Assembly (NCBI GenBank): GCA_947846985.1
Contig: CANTUZ010000011.1
Coordinates: 31,863,589 to 31,927,588 of the forward strand
Reading direction: 5' to 3'
From: Fratercula arctica
Lineage: Eukaryota; Chordata; Aves; Charadriiformes; Alcidae
DNA: 64,000 nucleotides
The stretch's first letter is position 1, and the number at the start of each line of letters is the position of its first letter. Positions 37,095-51,200 of this stretch are shown here, piece after piece. The notes beneath the pieces are model-generated. The model was given only the letters and a program-made list of their open reading frames with translations, had not been told where the DNA came from and searched no databases. The position numbers and the translations under genes were made by a program.

Positions 37095-40000
37095 GAAATC
37101 CATGAAAAAAATTAGAATCAACAAGGCTTTCAAAATGCAGAGGTGATGAAAGACTGCTGTCTTATTAACAACATCCTTTCCCACCTATTAGAATGCATTT
37201 GAAGAATCAGCATTTTAGCCAAGTTTATTATTAGAATAAAAACCATGCTTTGCAATTTGTTTTATATTTTAGTCACTAAAACACATAATTATACTAATTC
37301 ACTTGCAAAAATGGAAACCATAGTGGTTTCCAAATCCTTTGCTTATTAAAAATACCATAATCACTTTACAGCTTTACTTAGATTCATTTTGTTATAAATA
37401 ACTGTGTTTAATTTATTTCATAGATATATAGCCAATGATAAACCACTTAGACATAGCCACGGGTATAAGGTTGTAAAAAGTTACTGTCAATAAAGTATCT
37501 GGAATATGACTCAATATGCAAAGTCATGTTATTTGCAAACAGACAGAGGGCAGAAATTAAACCGTACAGCTGGCCTGGCGTACAATTTATCAATGATTAG
37601 CAGCAAATGCATGATGTTGAATACAGGTGCGAATACATGCAATCCCTTCATGTGTTCAGCGCCTGCATTACGAGGTGAAGTTACAGCAATAGAGTTGTGT
37701 CCTTATGCAGAAACATAAGATGCATTACCATGAAAATGCTCAGAGATAGGAGAACTGCTTTTTGTCAGCTCATATATATTTGGTGAGTTAAAATAATGAC
37801 AACCCCAAGTTTTATTTCCAGTAAGAGATGCAGCCTGAGGGCAACAGTACAAGTTGTGTCTTATGTCTTACTATCCCGTTTACCAGTCTCCGCGCTGATC
37901 TCCATCTGCTTGGCCCTTCCATTAAGGCTGTCTTTGGATTTTAATATGTGCCTTTCAGCCAAGCTTCTCACCAGCTGGCAAACAACAACAATCCCAGGCT
38001 CTACCACCGGTTCAGGACCTAAGAAGCCCCACCAGGCAGCCAACTCGCATGTCCGGATTAGGTAACCCAGAGCTGCTGGTTAATAAAGGGGCTTATTAGC
38101 TCAAGGACTTCACAAACAAATGGTCCTAAACAGGAACTCACTCCCTAAGGCTGAAAAGAGCTTGGAAGAGACACCCAGCTCTGTTCTGCATTGAGTTAGG
38201 GGAGGGAACTTTGAGAAGTGTTCCCCAGTTCTTCCAGTACCGTTGGCCCACAGTCATCCTGCGGTGCACCCATCAGCAAAAAAAGGACGTCCAGGACCTC
38301 AACACCTGCGCTCCTCGATAGATGACACAAGAACCAGGAACATGAGAAACATCCCACTGGCTCGGACCAATGGTCCACAACCATGCATCTTTTTTATTCA
38401 TGGGACTTCAGCTTCCGAGTGCTAGTTTTCATTCCTTCTCTCACACAGATTAAAAGGCTCGCAGTGTTTCCTCCCTGAAGAGCTGCGTTCATGGAAAGTT
38501 ATTGTCTGCTCCTTTTTGAAAAGGGGCTAAAACATCACCCCATTTCACACAAGTTACTGAAAACGTCAGAACAGCACAGCTAACATCATGGCCAAAATTA
38601 AACCAGTGACAAAAGGACAAGAAATACGTGATTTCCACACAAAGCAAAAAAATTACTATCATTATAGCCTGCTATAGGATCACGTTTCATTCTCAGAAGT
38701 TTGAAAACATCTTATCAATACATAACAGATGATGTTAAGGTAGCACATTTCATACAACTCACATTTCCCATCTCATAAAGAAAGATGACTCTATCACAAA
38801 CCCCTTTTGATCAGAAAACAACACCTGAGCAGGAACAGCTTCCGGGGTTGTTTGTCCATATAATTACAAGACTTAACTCGATTTTCAGTCAGCTGCATTT
38901 AATGACAAAACTTGTGTCCCTGCTCCGCTAGCTAATAACTCAGATTATCTTTGAAAAAAATATTCTGAACAAAGGTTGCTAATATGTTAACCCACTCTGC
39001 AATATTTTACTTAATTGGTAACCCCAATAGTTTTGTGTATGGCATGATATCATCCTTTGAAATCAGATGCAGAGACGTGGAGATAATTGGGATTGATTAC
39101 AGCACTCAACAAAGTAGGAACAAAGACAGACAAATTATGGTCTAAGAGAAAAAATGGGAGCTTTTTCTGACTAAACCATGAAGTCACACAGAAGTGAGAA
39201 AAATACATACTGGATTGTGAAAGATCACATTTTGTCTAAGAATCATTTTCTGCTGTACAACTGCAGGACTGAGGTACAGCAGTATCATTTTGTACCTGTA
39301 ACAGGGATGCTATTTATTATATTTTATTGACTTGAATTTTATTAACTTTTACTCACACAGACTTTAAGCACAACCAAGTCATTGCGGTGAGGGAAAAAAA
39401 TAATATATGCCACTCCAGGTGATTCTGCAGGGTGTAGAGCAGGAAACTCTTAGGCAGATCAGCCACGCTCAATGGCGAGAGAAGGGTATGATATTCTGAA
39501 CAATGCAAGAAAGAGTGGGCCAAGACAAACTCTTGCATATGCTCTCTAATGTCAGTAGCATTTTTAGAATAACTATCTACCCTAAGAAGTCAACCAGAGG
39601 ATTTGTTCCACTGCACTAGAATTTAACTACATGCACAGGCTTTTCAAATCTCCCAGGAGCGGGCTAAGCTGAATCTGACCTATGTTTAGTTAGGTGAAGA
39701 GCGTACCTTGGATGTCTTGAGCATGAGGCAAGGATAATTATTTCTTACAAACACCATTATATCCAGATTCCCAAATACCTGCACTTTTGTAAAGCAATCC
39801 TGATCCCTTCTCAACTTCTTACAGGAGTAGTTTCAATTATAAAGCAAGCAGACACCACAAATAAGCAGAACAAAGAATAAATCCATCTCTAGCCAAGCTT
39901 CACCAGCCATACTTCAAGCAAACAGCTACAGAGCAGCTCAGCAAGAGTGTGTCTATCAGCAGGAGTCCACCACCTCTTCCATACAGGTGCAATCTTCCTT

Positions 40001-40585
40001 CTGCCACATTCAGTTTTCAGGTAGTAACACTTCAGCTAAACTGCAAAAAGGAAGATACTCTGAATTGTAAGAGATTTGCAGCAGTTTAGCTACAGCAGTA
40101 TGATTAAGACAAGCAAACCTGCTGGCATTTTCTTAAATTTGCTAGGCAGCTCCTGCTGTGTTAGCCATGCTACAGGAGTAACACATGCTCAACAGACGAG
40201 GACAACAACCCAAAGGCTAAGATAGCAACTAGTTCTCAGGTTCTTCCAGCAAACCTAGAAGCGTCAGAAGTTTGTGTTTTCAAGGACTGTTTCAGCAGAA
40301 ACAAGACAGAAGCTGGAATAAGGCACATAATCAGCTTGAGGCTTTCTTAAGATGAGTAAGTCTATCAGAAGCGATCAAACCTCCTCTCCCCTTGTCTGGC
40401 GGCGGAAGTGAGTATTTTTCCCTTGGAGAATCAAACACCAGTGACCTATTTCTGACTTAAGATATCAAAGATACTACACACATTTCATCCACACTATATT
40501 GCAAAGAGCACGGCCTGAAATGACAGAGATTGGGAGAGGAAAAGTAACTTAGGTTTCTAATGCTGGAATCAGACCAATGAACTTC
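37095..40585. other. AT-rich non-coding stretch, no gene seen
   Basis: Frames are at most 89 codons. A short hairpin (CTGCTGTAC at 39250-39258 with GTACAGCAG at 39274-39282) overlaps a competing 7-bp pairing (39272-39278 with 39291-39297). GGGATTGATTACAGC at 39090 resembles homeodomain binding sites. No gene or repeat element is recognised. Confidence 0.65.
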
Positions 40586-40677
40586 GTCCAGATTTATAGC
40601 AGCATAACTACAAATGAAATTGGACCGTTATCTCTGGTTTTATAGCCACTGGAGTGGCATAGCAGGTATCGGGCCAG
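40586..40677. mobile_element. possible ancient palindromic (MITE-like) repeat relic
   Basis: Two partial halves face each other. GTCCAGATTTATAGCAGCAT leads into AACTACAAATGAAATTGGACC, and TCTGGTTTTATAGCCACTGG leads into AGTGGCATAGCAGGTATCGGGCC. Both resemble wording I associate with non-autonomous palindromic repeats found across turtles, crocodilians and birds. The copy is very worn, the family name is uncertain and the boundaries are guesses. Confidence 0.35.
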
Positions 40678-43262
40678 CTGCCACAGACTGTATTTGTTAG
40701 GGAGGGCTTCTTTCCCTCATAAACCATATGAACCAATTTCACTAGTCAGAACATAATTATATGGGTTTGCATACTTCAAAAGCCTGTGGAAAAAATTATA
40801 CGTTGGCTGTCAATTTAGAATTTGAGTCTATTGTTTTACTTTATTTTGCTCAGAGTATAAAGCCATTACATGACTAAAATTAAATAAAACTGTTTCCTTG
40901 AGAGCTGTTTAAAATATTCTAATGTATTTGTCTTAGAGCTTCATTAATCCATTTCTAATTCATTCTGCAGGTTTACTCAACAGCTGTGCCTGATGTAAAC
41001 TACAAATCTGGATAAAATTAAAGCTGCTATACCACTAAATCACTTTATTTTCAAAGACTTAACAAAAATCTTCTGCTACTTTGGATCACAATGGCTTACA
41101 GGTTAGTCTACCTATAGGCAAGAAAAGGTATCTTTGCCGTAACGTAAGAACAAACAAGGACAAATACTAGAGTTTAAGAGTGAAATTAATTTAGATATCA
41201 AGCACAGAAAGTATTCTATCCTGCCATCTATGCCTTTTTTCAGGTTGGAGATCAGTCTTCATTTTTAAGCTTCCATGTGCAGTATTGGAACAAAGCTGGA
41301 ACTACCATTTTATTATTATGTATAGCATTGTAGCAGCTATCACAACCTGCAGTTTTTCTTAAAAGAAACTGGATTTCACAGAAAAGCAGCTGTAACTAAG
41401 TATTGTTTACGTCAAAGATGATGTACTGTAACAAACAACCATTCCTCTTTCTGTTCAAGTAAAAATATAATTAAGGAGCCTAGTTATATAACATCCTCTA
41501 CATAAATGAAATGCTGCCTTTCAAGCGTTTTTGGTTATTCTCAGCACTGCAGTACCTACAATAGAAAATCACAGTGGGCTCACCATTCAACAGTGTCTTG
41601 GGGTGCAAATGTTCAAGTAATGAGTTAAGGTAGTTCATTATGAATTGTATCTCCGCACCCTTCAGGCTTAGCTATAGTATTACTGTATGGCAGAGCTTCT
41701 TTCCAATTTAGGAAATGTTACACTAATTGAATATGCAGGCACACGCTCTCCCCATCCCTGATTAATTAGCACCACTCTAGCTCTTCACATCAATCTTGTG
41801 AAAACCACTGTGACTGATCTTGTCTCACTTGGAGCTGAAAATTACTTTGCCAATAGCATAACATAATACTTTGGTATAAACAACAACAAAGACGGGACTC
41901 TGTGGTGGCCCCATGATCGTTCCCTTTATGTTGCACATCTCTCCAGTGCTTTTGAAGACGAAGGACAGGACTTGAAACAGCAGACAAATGCAAGTCAGAA
42001 AAATTAAGATGGCACGCTGGATGCCCTATTTTTACAGTGGTGTCTCCGATCAACAGCAATGCATCGTTTGCAACCCCTGGTTTGACAAGATCATTTCAAT
42101 GGTCACTTTTGCGTCCCCACCCTTCCGTTTGAGGAGGAAAAGGCCTGTTTAGGAAACCATTCTGGAGTTTCAGGCATTCCAGAGTAATTCCTGGAGGATT
42201 ACTGCTAACTCTTGACACAGCCAGACTACACAGCATGACCCAGGGCCACGCTGCTGCATTTCCCTTTCTTAAACTTTGGAAGAAGTGTTTCTCTCCCTTG
42301 CCCAGCAGCCATTTTGAACGAATGCAAAGGAACAACACAAATTGCAAAATGTTTTTTCTCACGTTGTCTTTTGCTACTGACAAGTCAAATTGTTGAGCCA
42401 AGAAATGTCAGCTATACAGAGATGACGGCTGATGATTTCAGGGCAGAAGGGAAGTTTGCAGGCAGAATTTCCCTACTGGACCAGGCTGCTTTCATCACAT
42501 GAATGGCAACTCCCAGGCTAGCCTAAGGCTGCGTTCCCAGCCTGCTTCCAGCCCCATTGTTTTACACATTCTGCTTTCTCACAGTCGTCAGCCCAGATTT
42601 CACAGGCCATACTGTCTGCCTCTGAATTCACTTATGAGTTTTAACCCAGAATTTACTAAGCTCCTCAAGCTGTATGTTTCTGAACAAAGCCTCAAGAAAG
42701 GCTTTGCGGCTAATACCAGCCTTTCTCTAATCTCTTCGGAGCTGCAGCCCTCCAGCTGAGCGTCCTTCTATCATAGCCTCATGTTCCAAGATATGAAATA
42801 TAACAAGTCAAAGGAGATGAGATCTACCCCAGTTCTTCCACCACCATATTTTAGCAACACTACCAGGAATTTCTGCATGGGCAGACGTGAAGGTGCAGCA
42901 CACCAGTGGGAACCACAGCCGTCTTTGCTGGTTCACGTGCGCTGGGTCATTTCTGTGCCTGTAAGCCCTCTCCCTCCCCTCCGTCCCAGCGGGAAGCGGC
43001 TCATTTCAAGGAGAGGATGTGCCCTCTGCCCGCAGCGCTGCAAAAGCAAACAGAGCTCCCTCCCAAAGAGGCGTCGGATCTCCGCAAGGTTGTCACTGTG
43101 ATCCTATTTGTGCTTGTTTTGGCTGTCTCCCTTGCCCAGTGCTCCAAGGAAAAGTCCCATGTTCCTTTTATAGTCATAGAAACTGGGTGAGAATCAGATT
43201 TGCCATTAAGTTGAAACTGAAAAGATTTTAAAACCAGCCATTACCAGACGGTTTACAAAGGC
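40678..43262. other. non-coding stretch with a GC-richer part, no gene seen
   Basis: The part at 42900-43100 is GC- and CpG-richer and so carries several overlapping frames (106, 94 and 70 codons) in different phases. This is the pattern of low stop density rather than a real gene. I see no conserved protein motif or repeat. Confidence 0.6.
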
Positions 43263-43356
43263 TGAGATTTTGAAAGTGTCCTGAGGGAAGCAAAGAACCT
43301 CTCAGAAATTAATGGGAATTAAACGTCCAAAACCCATGGGCAATTCTGAAAATCCT
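43263..43356. mobile_element. possible ancient palindromic repeat relic
   Basis: The left end GAGATTTTGAAAGTGTCCTG and the right end CAATTCTGAAAATCCTA are roughly complementary. The centre holds AATGGGAATTAAACG. This is the layout of an old amniote palindromic repeat with a TTTTGAAA-type end and a central AATGGGA. Heavy divergence makes this a suggestion only. Confidence 0.35.
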
Positions 43357-46300
43357 ATCAAAGTATCTAATACTTCTATCTGCCAAAGACCCTAACATTT
43401 AAAACAAAAGTGATTTTATCACTGGCTAAGAATCAGTTTTCAAGTGAAAGAATTGCAAAATATTAAACCAATTAGTCTGTTTGACAACTTGACATGATTC
43501 TTCCCAGATGATGAGACGGCTGCAGCATGGCAGGAAATAGTAAGATCATGACATGAAAGGAGAAGTAACTTCTAAGAAGTCTCAGAAATCTATTGGTCGT
43601 AGCTCAGACCTCTGTGTGAAGAAATAAGCACTTCTTTGTATTTGGCAAGTATAATGTGGGTATTTACTACCTAGGCATAACATTTATGATCCCCTTAACT
43701 ACTCGTTAACTTGCTTTGAAGTGCTTCGGTTTTACAAATGACGTGATAGCTAATCACTTTTTTTGTGCTTCTATCTTCTTTTTTTGTTGCCTAAAATAAA
43801 GGTCTCATATATGCAATATGGATATTTTAAAGTAGGTCGTACTAACCTTTCTTAGAGCTTTTTCTCATATAACTAGCTCCAGCAGATTACTCACTTGAGG
43901 CAAGGATACTTGTTCAGCTTCTGTAAGTCCAAGCTGTGCCAGTGTGAGTGGTAGGGGAAATTTAAATTTAAGCTTCATTTTACATGGGAAAAAACCCCAC
44001 CACATTAGAGAGTTATATAAAAGGTCACATCAGTAAACAACAGGGACTCAGAGACACAACTGTTAAGTGTTCCCTAAGCAATATAACACACAGAGTTTCT
44101 AAAAGAAAAGGAAAAAACGGTGACATTAAGAAACACGTTTCCTGCTACTTCAAACACCATGGTTAAATTCAATCTTGCTTCCTTATTTGACCTATGAAAT
44201 TAAGATATGTGCCTCCCAACCCACACACGCATTTTCATACAGTCAAGGTTTATATGAAAATGCCTTGTTTGCTGTTAAGAGTGACTTGCCTACAATTGGT
44301 TTCATGGGGACCCAAAGCAGGATCATCACCAGCCCAGCCCGGCAATGAGAAAATGACAAAGCAGCGTTTTACCACAATTCCCCAGACCTCTATTTTCAAC
44401 TACTCTGACGTTGTAAGAAAGAAGATTCAATTAAACAGATTCTTTAGGCTTACTCATCCAGCATTTTATGAACCATCTCACCTCTTATCAGGCTAAACCA
44501 GATATTTATTATAACAATAAGGAGACTTCATACTAATGTTTCACATTCACTGAAGCCCAGGGATATGAAACAAGATCATTTACTGCTGTCTGCTGCCATT
44601 TAAAAAAATGCATTCAGAAAACGTGAGGTGTTTAAAGGTTAATTTGGATTAATGTCAATGGATTTTGCTAACTTCTCCCAACCCTCGACTCCTGTACTTC
44701 CTCGAGGCCATGGAGGCCTTTGCAGTTCATGTGGAACAGATCCCACACACGCGGAGACAGAAACGGCTCTGCCCCCACTACCTGCTGTAATGCTCTCGGC
44801 CAACCCAACCCACTCGCTCCTTCCAACCAGCCTCTAAATAGTACCTGAATTTTCAAGACGTTCAAGTGGAATAAAGCAGAGGAGACTTCTGGATTTCTTT
44901 ATAAGTCCGCATTACCTGGATCCCCACGCTGTGCCGTATCACTCCTCCCAGTGTGCTCAGCCCTGACCCATCCCTGACCATCTTCACACAGCACCTTCCG
45001 CTCCAAAGGGTTTATATCGCAGCCATGGCTCTCCCCCTTCCTGCACTACAGGGGACTAAAGGAGGTTAAACACAGCCTTCAGCATGGGCAGGTGCTGGCA
45101 TTGCCTTGTCCCTGCAGAGGGGAGTCACAGGGAAACCTCTCAGACAGGAGAGTTCCTGGGACCACAGCTCCTGAAAATGAAACGGCAGCTCTGCACAAAG
45201 ACCTGCCCCAGGGCTGACCAGTCTACAGGCTGCAGCAGTTTAACCTCTGCTCATGCCACAGAAAAAGTATATGTCTTCCTGCTGCACAAAGGGTTAAAAC
45301 CCCCCCGAAGTTTAGTCAGCAAGCAAAAAACAACACCCCATGCAGCGCATGTGTTCCCTCCACACTGAGCTAGCAAGCATCAGCAGGCGCTAACATGGAG
45401 TACAACCAGGCAGCACCAAGAAAGATGTAAAGAAATAGAAATTAAACTAAAATCTGACTCCAAATAGAGAATGAGTAACTACACAAAATTAAATATGGAA
45501 TTTCTTTGTCTCCCCTTCTGTAGAGAAAGGTGGACTAACAATATACAATGGGCCAGATAATGAGAAAGCCAGATGGCTGGATCATGTGGAATTTGGGAAA
45601 CGAGAAATGAGAGAGGAAAAAGCAATAGTATTTAAAAACCATTCTGCTGCTGAAGACAAATTTAACATATTAAAACCACATGCTTTTTCTTCCTAAAACA
45701 GTACCAGTCACTAGGCCCCTGAATATAAATCATGCTATACATGCTTTATGTACTAGCTTGGCCTCTGTTGTTATAAAATATCAAGTATCCATACGATAAG
45801 AAGACACCATTTCCATGTAAACCAATCACCACGTTTATATTTATTTTCCTTTTGGTAAATCTTCTAATGTCATCATTACTTTCCTCCTATCAAACCAAAA
45901 AAATCGATGTATAAGCATCCATACTATCATTTGCCCCACTGTATCTTGGTTCTTAGTAGAGCTCCTGTTGGCACAGCAGTTATTTATGGGAAATTGCACG
46001 TTCTTTTTTCCTCCAGCTGCTCAGCCACAGCACTGCTAACAGGCTGCAGGAAGGACTTTATTCATGAAAGTCGGTTTCAGTTTAAAAATAAGCTGCACTT
46101 TACTACCAGAACACATAACCAGTTTACCATGGCAATTAAACTATGTATTTAGTAACAAATAAACAGAAGTGTTTTCCTAAAATGACACTTGTAATTAAGT
46201 ATGAATTTCTTCCGTGGGGCATATTCTAGGTCAGGCTGCCTGTACGGGAGTGGAAGATCATCACCATCACACTGTTTTATAGTTCCCAACGCACATTAGA

Positions 46301-48203
46301 TTAATCTCACCAGAGAGGGAAGGGAAGGGCCGTCTCCCCCGGTCACTGTGCGCCCCAGGGCACCGTGGCACCCAGCTGTGGCACAGAGCACTGGTAACCT
46401 CAACGGAGAGGAACAGAGAGAGAGTCCTTCAGGAACAAAGGTCACTTCTGCAGACATTTTTTCATTTCATAAACAACAGAAATGTAGCTGGGGAGGAGAT
46501 TGTGAGAGGTAGGTGGGGCAATACACAGGATTTCTGTTTCGCGAGGAGATGTGCTACACAGCAGGGTGCAGGAAAGAATGCATTTGGCTGCCCAGTGCAT
46601 AAATTGCTTTGGTGGCTCCTGAAGTGCTTAAACTATGGAAGCGTCCTCAGACAGCAATGCAAATTACACTGGTATGCGAGCGCTGTCCCACTGTGGCAAT
46701 TGCAAAAGAAATTCATGTTCAAAGCCCTCTTCCTGAGCTACTGAACGGTGAAACGAGTCTCACTTTTGCAGGGAATGGAAAGAGAGAGGAAAGCAGGCAC
46801 TTAAGTCACTTATCTGGCTAAGAGGGTAATTCCGTAGTACAAAACATGTAACATAGATGTGGGAGCATAGTATGAATATTATTAATATACTGTGGCCTAT
46901 ATGCCACCATTAGCATTGGGTTTCCATGGGCTAGATGCTCTACAAACATGCAAGAGAAAAGCACTGGTAGAAGGAAGCACAAGTGAGACGTAATCTGTAA
47001 GGTATTACTCTTTTATTCAGTGGTATTGTCTTTTAGAAGGCAATAAATGAATGAAGACTTCAGAAAGGGTCTAATAACCAAAGTAAAAACAGCTTCTCTG
47101 TTTCAAAACCTTTCCCTTCCCCATTTAGAAATAGTCTTTTCTTCCCTCTTCTGCAGAAACGTCATAGTATAAATCTATGGCAGCAAGACACGTCTGGCCA
47201 TCGGGGAAGGAGCTCAGCCAGCACAGCAGCTCAACCACCACATATTCCAACCCCATATTTTTCATTCTTAACTTAACCATCAAATAGTTTCCAATGCCAG
47301 ACAGCATTTACTGCCAGAAAGTGACTTTCTGCTTTGTATTCATCGTTCAAATAAACAAAAGAAGAAAAGAAAAGGAAAAAGACGTTACCATAAGGTTCTG
47401 AAACGCCAGAAACCAGCAAAAAGTGATATGGTGTTTTCTAAAGCGCACTTATCTAAACATCATATAACACATTTTAGTGGTTTGGAGAGGTGCAGTTTTT
47501 TGGCTTTTTGTTCCCGCCCCGCAGACTAACAGAAAGCAGGGACTCTCCTTGATGGGTTCTTCCACGGAATATAACGAACCAAGAACACGCTGGCAGCAAA
47601 GTTCAAAAGATTACATTCCACTTCCCCCAGACGTAGTTCCTTAGTAAGAAGCTTCAGGCTGTCTTGGGCCCATCGGATATAACTAACAGTCTCTTTTTAA
47701 TAAAACAGTACAATTTCTCCTAAGTCTGCAATCCTGAAGATTTTCAATAATAGCACTTTTATCTTCAAATTATGCACTGCATGTTCCTGCAGTCTTGCCC
47801 TGACACTTCATCATCAAGGGCATCCACTTTGACTAAAATTGCTAGTTCAAATTTGGCAGATGCTAGGAATTTGGCTCTAGTGCTGAATCATGTTATTTTA
47901 CTGTATGGGCTAAGAAAAAAGGTGTCACAACATTTTTTGTCATCCTATTGAGCAAAGACGGAAGTTTCAGACTTGGTTGCAGTCTAATCACCCATGGTCC
48001 TCAACACCCAGAACAGCAAGAAGAAATACAAGGCCCTCTGACCATGCAATACCACTTGGATGCCCACGTGTATCAGTGTGCATTACATGTACTTAGTACT
48101 CCTCAGATACAAACTGAAGTTTTGAGAACTTAGACAGGCATTTATATCCGTTCTCAGACCACACTGCATGATTCCATGTGCAAAAATGCTTTGATATTCT
48201 GCA
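43357..48203. other. non-coding stretch, no gene seen
   Basis: Mixed AT-rich and moderately GC-rich DNA (GC-richer at about 44690-45290 and 46310-46400). Frames reach 100 codons (44194-44496) with no recognisable product. No mobile element or RNA gene is identified. Confidence 0.65.
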
Positions 48204-48253
48204 AAGTTGTGGTTATATTTAGTTTGTTAAGTTGCGGTTATGTTTAGTTTGCA
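48204..48253. repeat. 25-bp tandem duplication (two copies)
   Basis: The unit beginning AAGTTGTGGTTATATTTAGT (48204-48228) is repeated immediately at 48229-48253, starting AAGTTGCGGTTATGTTTAGT, with four mismatches in 25. It is an old local duplication. Each unit contains TGTGGTT or TGCGGTT, and the first equals the RUNX core TGTGGT, so a duplicated factor site is conceivable. Confidence 0.8.
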
Positions 48254-51200
48254 TTCCTGAAGTGTTTTTATGACCTACACTCATCAGCAGATACAAAATG
48301 AAAAGATTCAGGAGAAAGTCCAAAATGTTTCTGTGCAACACAACTGTGAATATTTGTTCCCTTAATTCCATCACTTCTTTCCTTAAGGGTCCATACTTTC
48401 ATCTCTAACCGAAGAGCTTACCTTCTTTCTAACCTATGCTTAAACCCATTACTCTCAATGCCAACTAACCACTACGTTTAGTTCCATTTCTTAGGAATGT
48501 TGTTTTTGCATAAGGAGTTGGTTGTCTTAGCCGTTCTTTGTAACAAAAAAAAGCTTGCAAGTTCAAATACCATATGTTCAATAACGAACTTGAAGTGGGA
48601 CAATGGACTAAACTCATTTATATAAAAAGGGTAGAAGGGTAAAACAACGTATAAATTACTATCGTAATCTCAAATCATTAATTGCGGTTAGTAATTTAAA
48701 ACAGGAACTTTATCTATTTTCATCTTGAAGAAATTTAGGAGAAACCATAGTTTCCTGTTATAGGGTGTTGTCCAAAACTGCTCAACAGAAGTCTGCAAAA
48801 ATAATCTTTCTAGTTCTGTTTGAAAAGAAATACTTGGAGCTTTTCCCATTAAAAAAGGAAATGGGCTTGTCTGAAGTGCAAAACCTTCATATTCTTCAAA
48901 GAATACAAACAACCAAACAACTTAAACCTTTTTTGGGGGAGTCCAGGGAAGAGAAGGGAAGTGCGTATAACAGGGGATGACTGGATTTTTATCTTGATGC
49001 CATAAGTAGACTTAAATATGCAGTCTGACTAATATTTGTTTAACTCAGCTTCACTAAAGTAATCAGTTTAATATATAGCACAGTTAGATGACAAAACAGC
49101 AGGAATGTTCTGTTTTAAATACAACAATGAAATGAAACTTTCCCAAATAACTCCTAATCTTTAAAGATAAAACTGCTATCTAAGTTTACACCAGCAGAAT
49201 ACAAAATGGTTTCCTGAGATATTCTGGTCAGTAACTGTGTGTTATAAAGGAGCTGCTAGACAAGAGCCATTTTTTATTTTAAATTACCCCAGCCGGTCAC
49301 CTCTCTGCATTCTGAGGTTTCTCTTGTTGCTATTCGTTCTCTTGTTTTAGATGCTGTAGGTGGTTTTCATCATTCTGGTGCTGCTCTTCAGGAACAGAGG
49401 ATGCTGCAGGCAGGAATGGAAGATGACCCATGGCCACCACTCATATGGTCCTAGAGAAGTCTGCTGCTCAAGCACAAAAGAATTGGTCCATGTACGTAGG
49501 TGTCTGAGACGGAGGGGGATGAAACAGTTCTGCCTTTCATTGAAGCATGCATACCTGAGGGCTACGTGGTGCAAGATAAGACTCAGGATGCACTTCAGAT
49601 TTCTCATGAACTGTCTCCCCGAGTTCACACTTCCCTCTTCATTAAGAAAAAGTGTATATGCTTTCTGCCAGCCACCCTTTCACCCAAAGGAAACCCCATA
49701 CGTTCATACCTCTACATAGGAGAGATTGGGTCTTCTGCAACCAACCAAACAAAAAAAAAAACCACCCAGGAAAATCTCAGCAGCAGAAGACTACCTCTGT
49801 AGGGTGTAAAATGACTAAAAGAAAAGCTAATGAGTGCCCAGGAAGAGGGCCAGCCATAGCTGAGAAGTATAATCTGGAACTTGGAATCAGGGGTGCTTTT
49901 GCTGCCAAACATATGTCACGAGCTGTTCCAATGACTGTCTGTCTGTTCTTCTATAGGAGCCAGCTAAAAAAGGCAGTCAGGTCCCTGCAAACATTCTTCC
50001 AGTTTTGACCTAGAGACTGCAGAGGGATTACTCCATTTGCATGAAGATTGTGCTTGAAGCAGTTATGAAAAACTGCAGCAATGAAATTCTAATCTGCTGA
50101 TGTATTTATAGCTGAAACATGGCTTGCAAATAAGAATTCCAAAACAAAAGATTCTTGCAAACAAGGACAATTTCATACATTTCATATGATTTCATAAAGA
50201 CACAGCACCATAAAAATGAATCGTAAAACCGGTGACAAAGACAACCAATTAGTTCATCTTCTTCATTTCCTGCTACAGCAAATTTTTTCTCAAGAGTACA
50301 TTTAAAAGCGCATTCCAGATCTTAACAAAATTAGTTAACCCTACAACTATGTGCGACACAGCAAGAATAAGTGGTTTCTTGCACAGAAATAGTCTAAACA
50401 TTAAGGAAATAAAATAAAATTAAAAAAAAGTAAAGATCTCACTTGCCATGGATCTCTATGTGCTATGAAATCCCAAAATGCACAATTCTGGGATACCGCA
50501 GCTGCCAGAAAGTCTGTTCGGGTTGCAGAGCCAGCCCATTTCACAAGGTTACAAGAAGCATGACAGAGGACACTGAAACAGCAAAGGACTTCAAAGGACT
50601 CTAGTAATGGGGAGTCTAAAATTTTCAGAAAGCAATATATTGAAAATTCTATGTTTTAATCAAACGGTCAGACTTCTGCACCTAACTTTAACCATTACAC
50701 CTAGTACATATTCTATCACTAAACAACTCTTTAAACAACCTATAAAAATCCCTGCATTGTTTAGTGGCCCTTCCTGATCTCCTGCTCCACAGAAATTACA
50801 AATCCATCTCTACAACCCAGGTTTTCTATTCTTCCACCCTCTGTATGTTACTATCTTCTCTCTGAGAATAAGACAAGGATCTAACTCTATGTGTATTTAA
50901 TCACTTCACCTGTAAGCACTTTAATCATCATCTTCGTATTGCTTCAACCTCCCCTGCACCGCTATGCAAGAAAACGTTAGCTAACACATGGATGGGACAA
51001 GGTCTCTGTTCACTAGGGCAATGCACAGCAGACATCCCCACCTTGCTCTCCAAACACATGAGGCTCATTAGCCCTTGTGCAACTTCTCTGAGGGTGCCCT
51101 TGCCCTTTCGGCAGGACCCATGAGATTAATCACACAGGGTTTGTACTCCACGGCTCCTTCCTCAGGCAAAAGCTTAAAGGAAAGGACACAGTTCCGCCTG

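Noticed and set aside
42314..43231. GC-richer part with several frames as a possible promoter or first exon
   Set aside because: CpG density is only modestly raised over a short span, and the frames match nothing.
49296..49345. MIR-like phrase (CACCTCTCTGCATTCTGAGG)
   Set aside because: It is a single short resemblance without a head or tail, so it could easily be chance.
49347..50008. Cluster of frames of 119, 100, 118 and 93 codons as possible exons
   Set aside because: Both strands and several phases are open at once, which reflects low stop density. No conserved motif or consistent splice pairing is seen.
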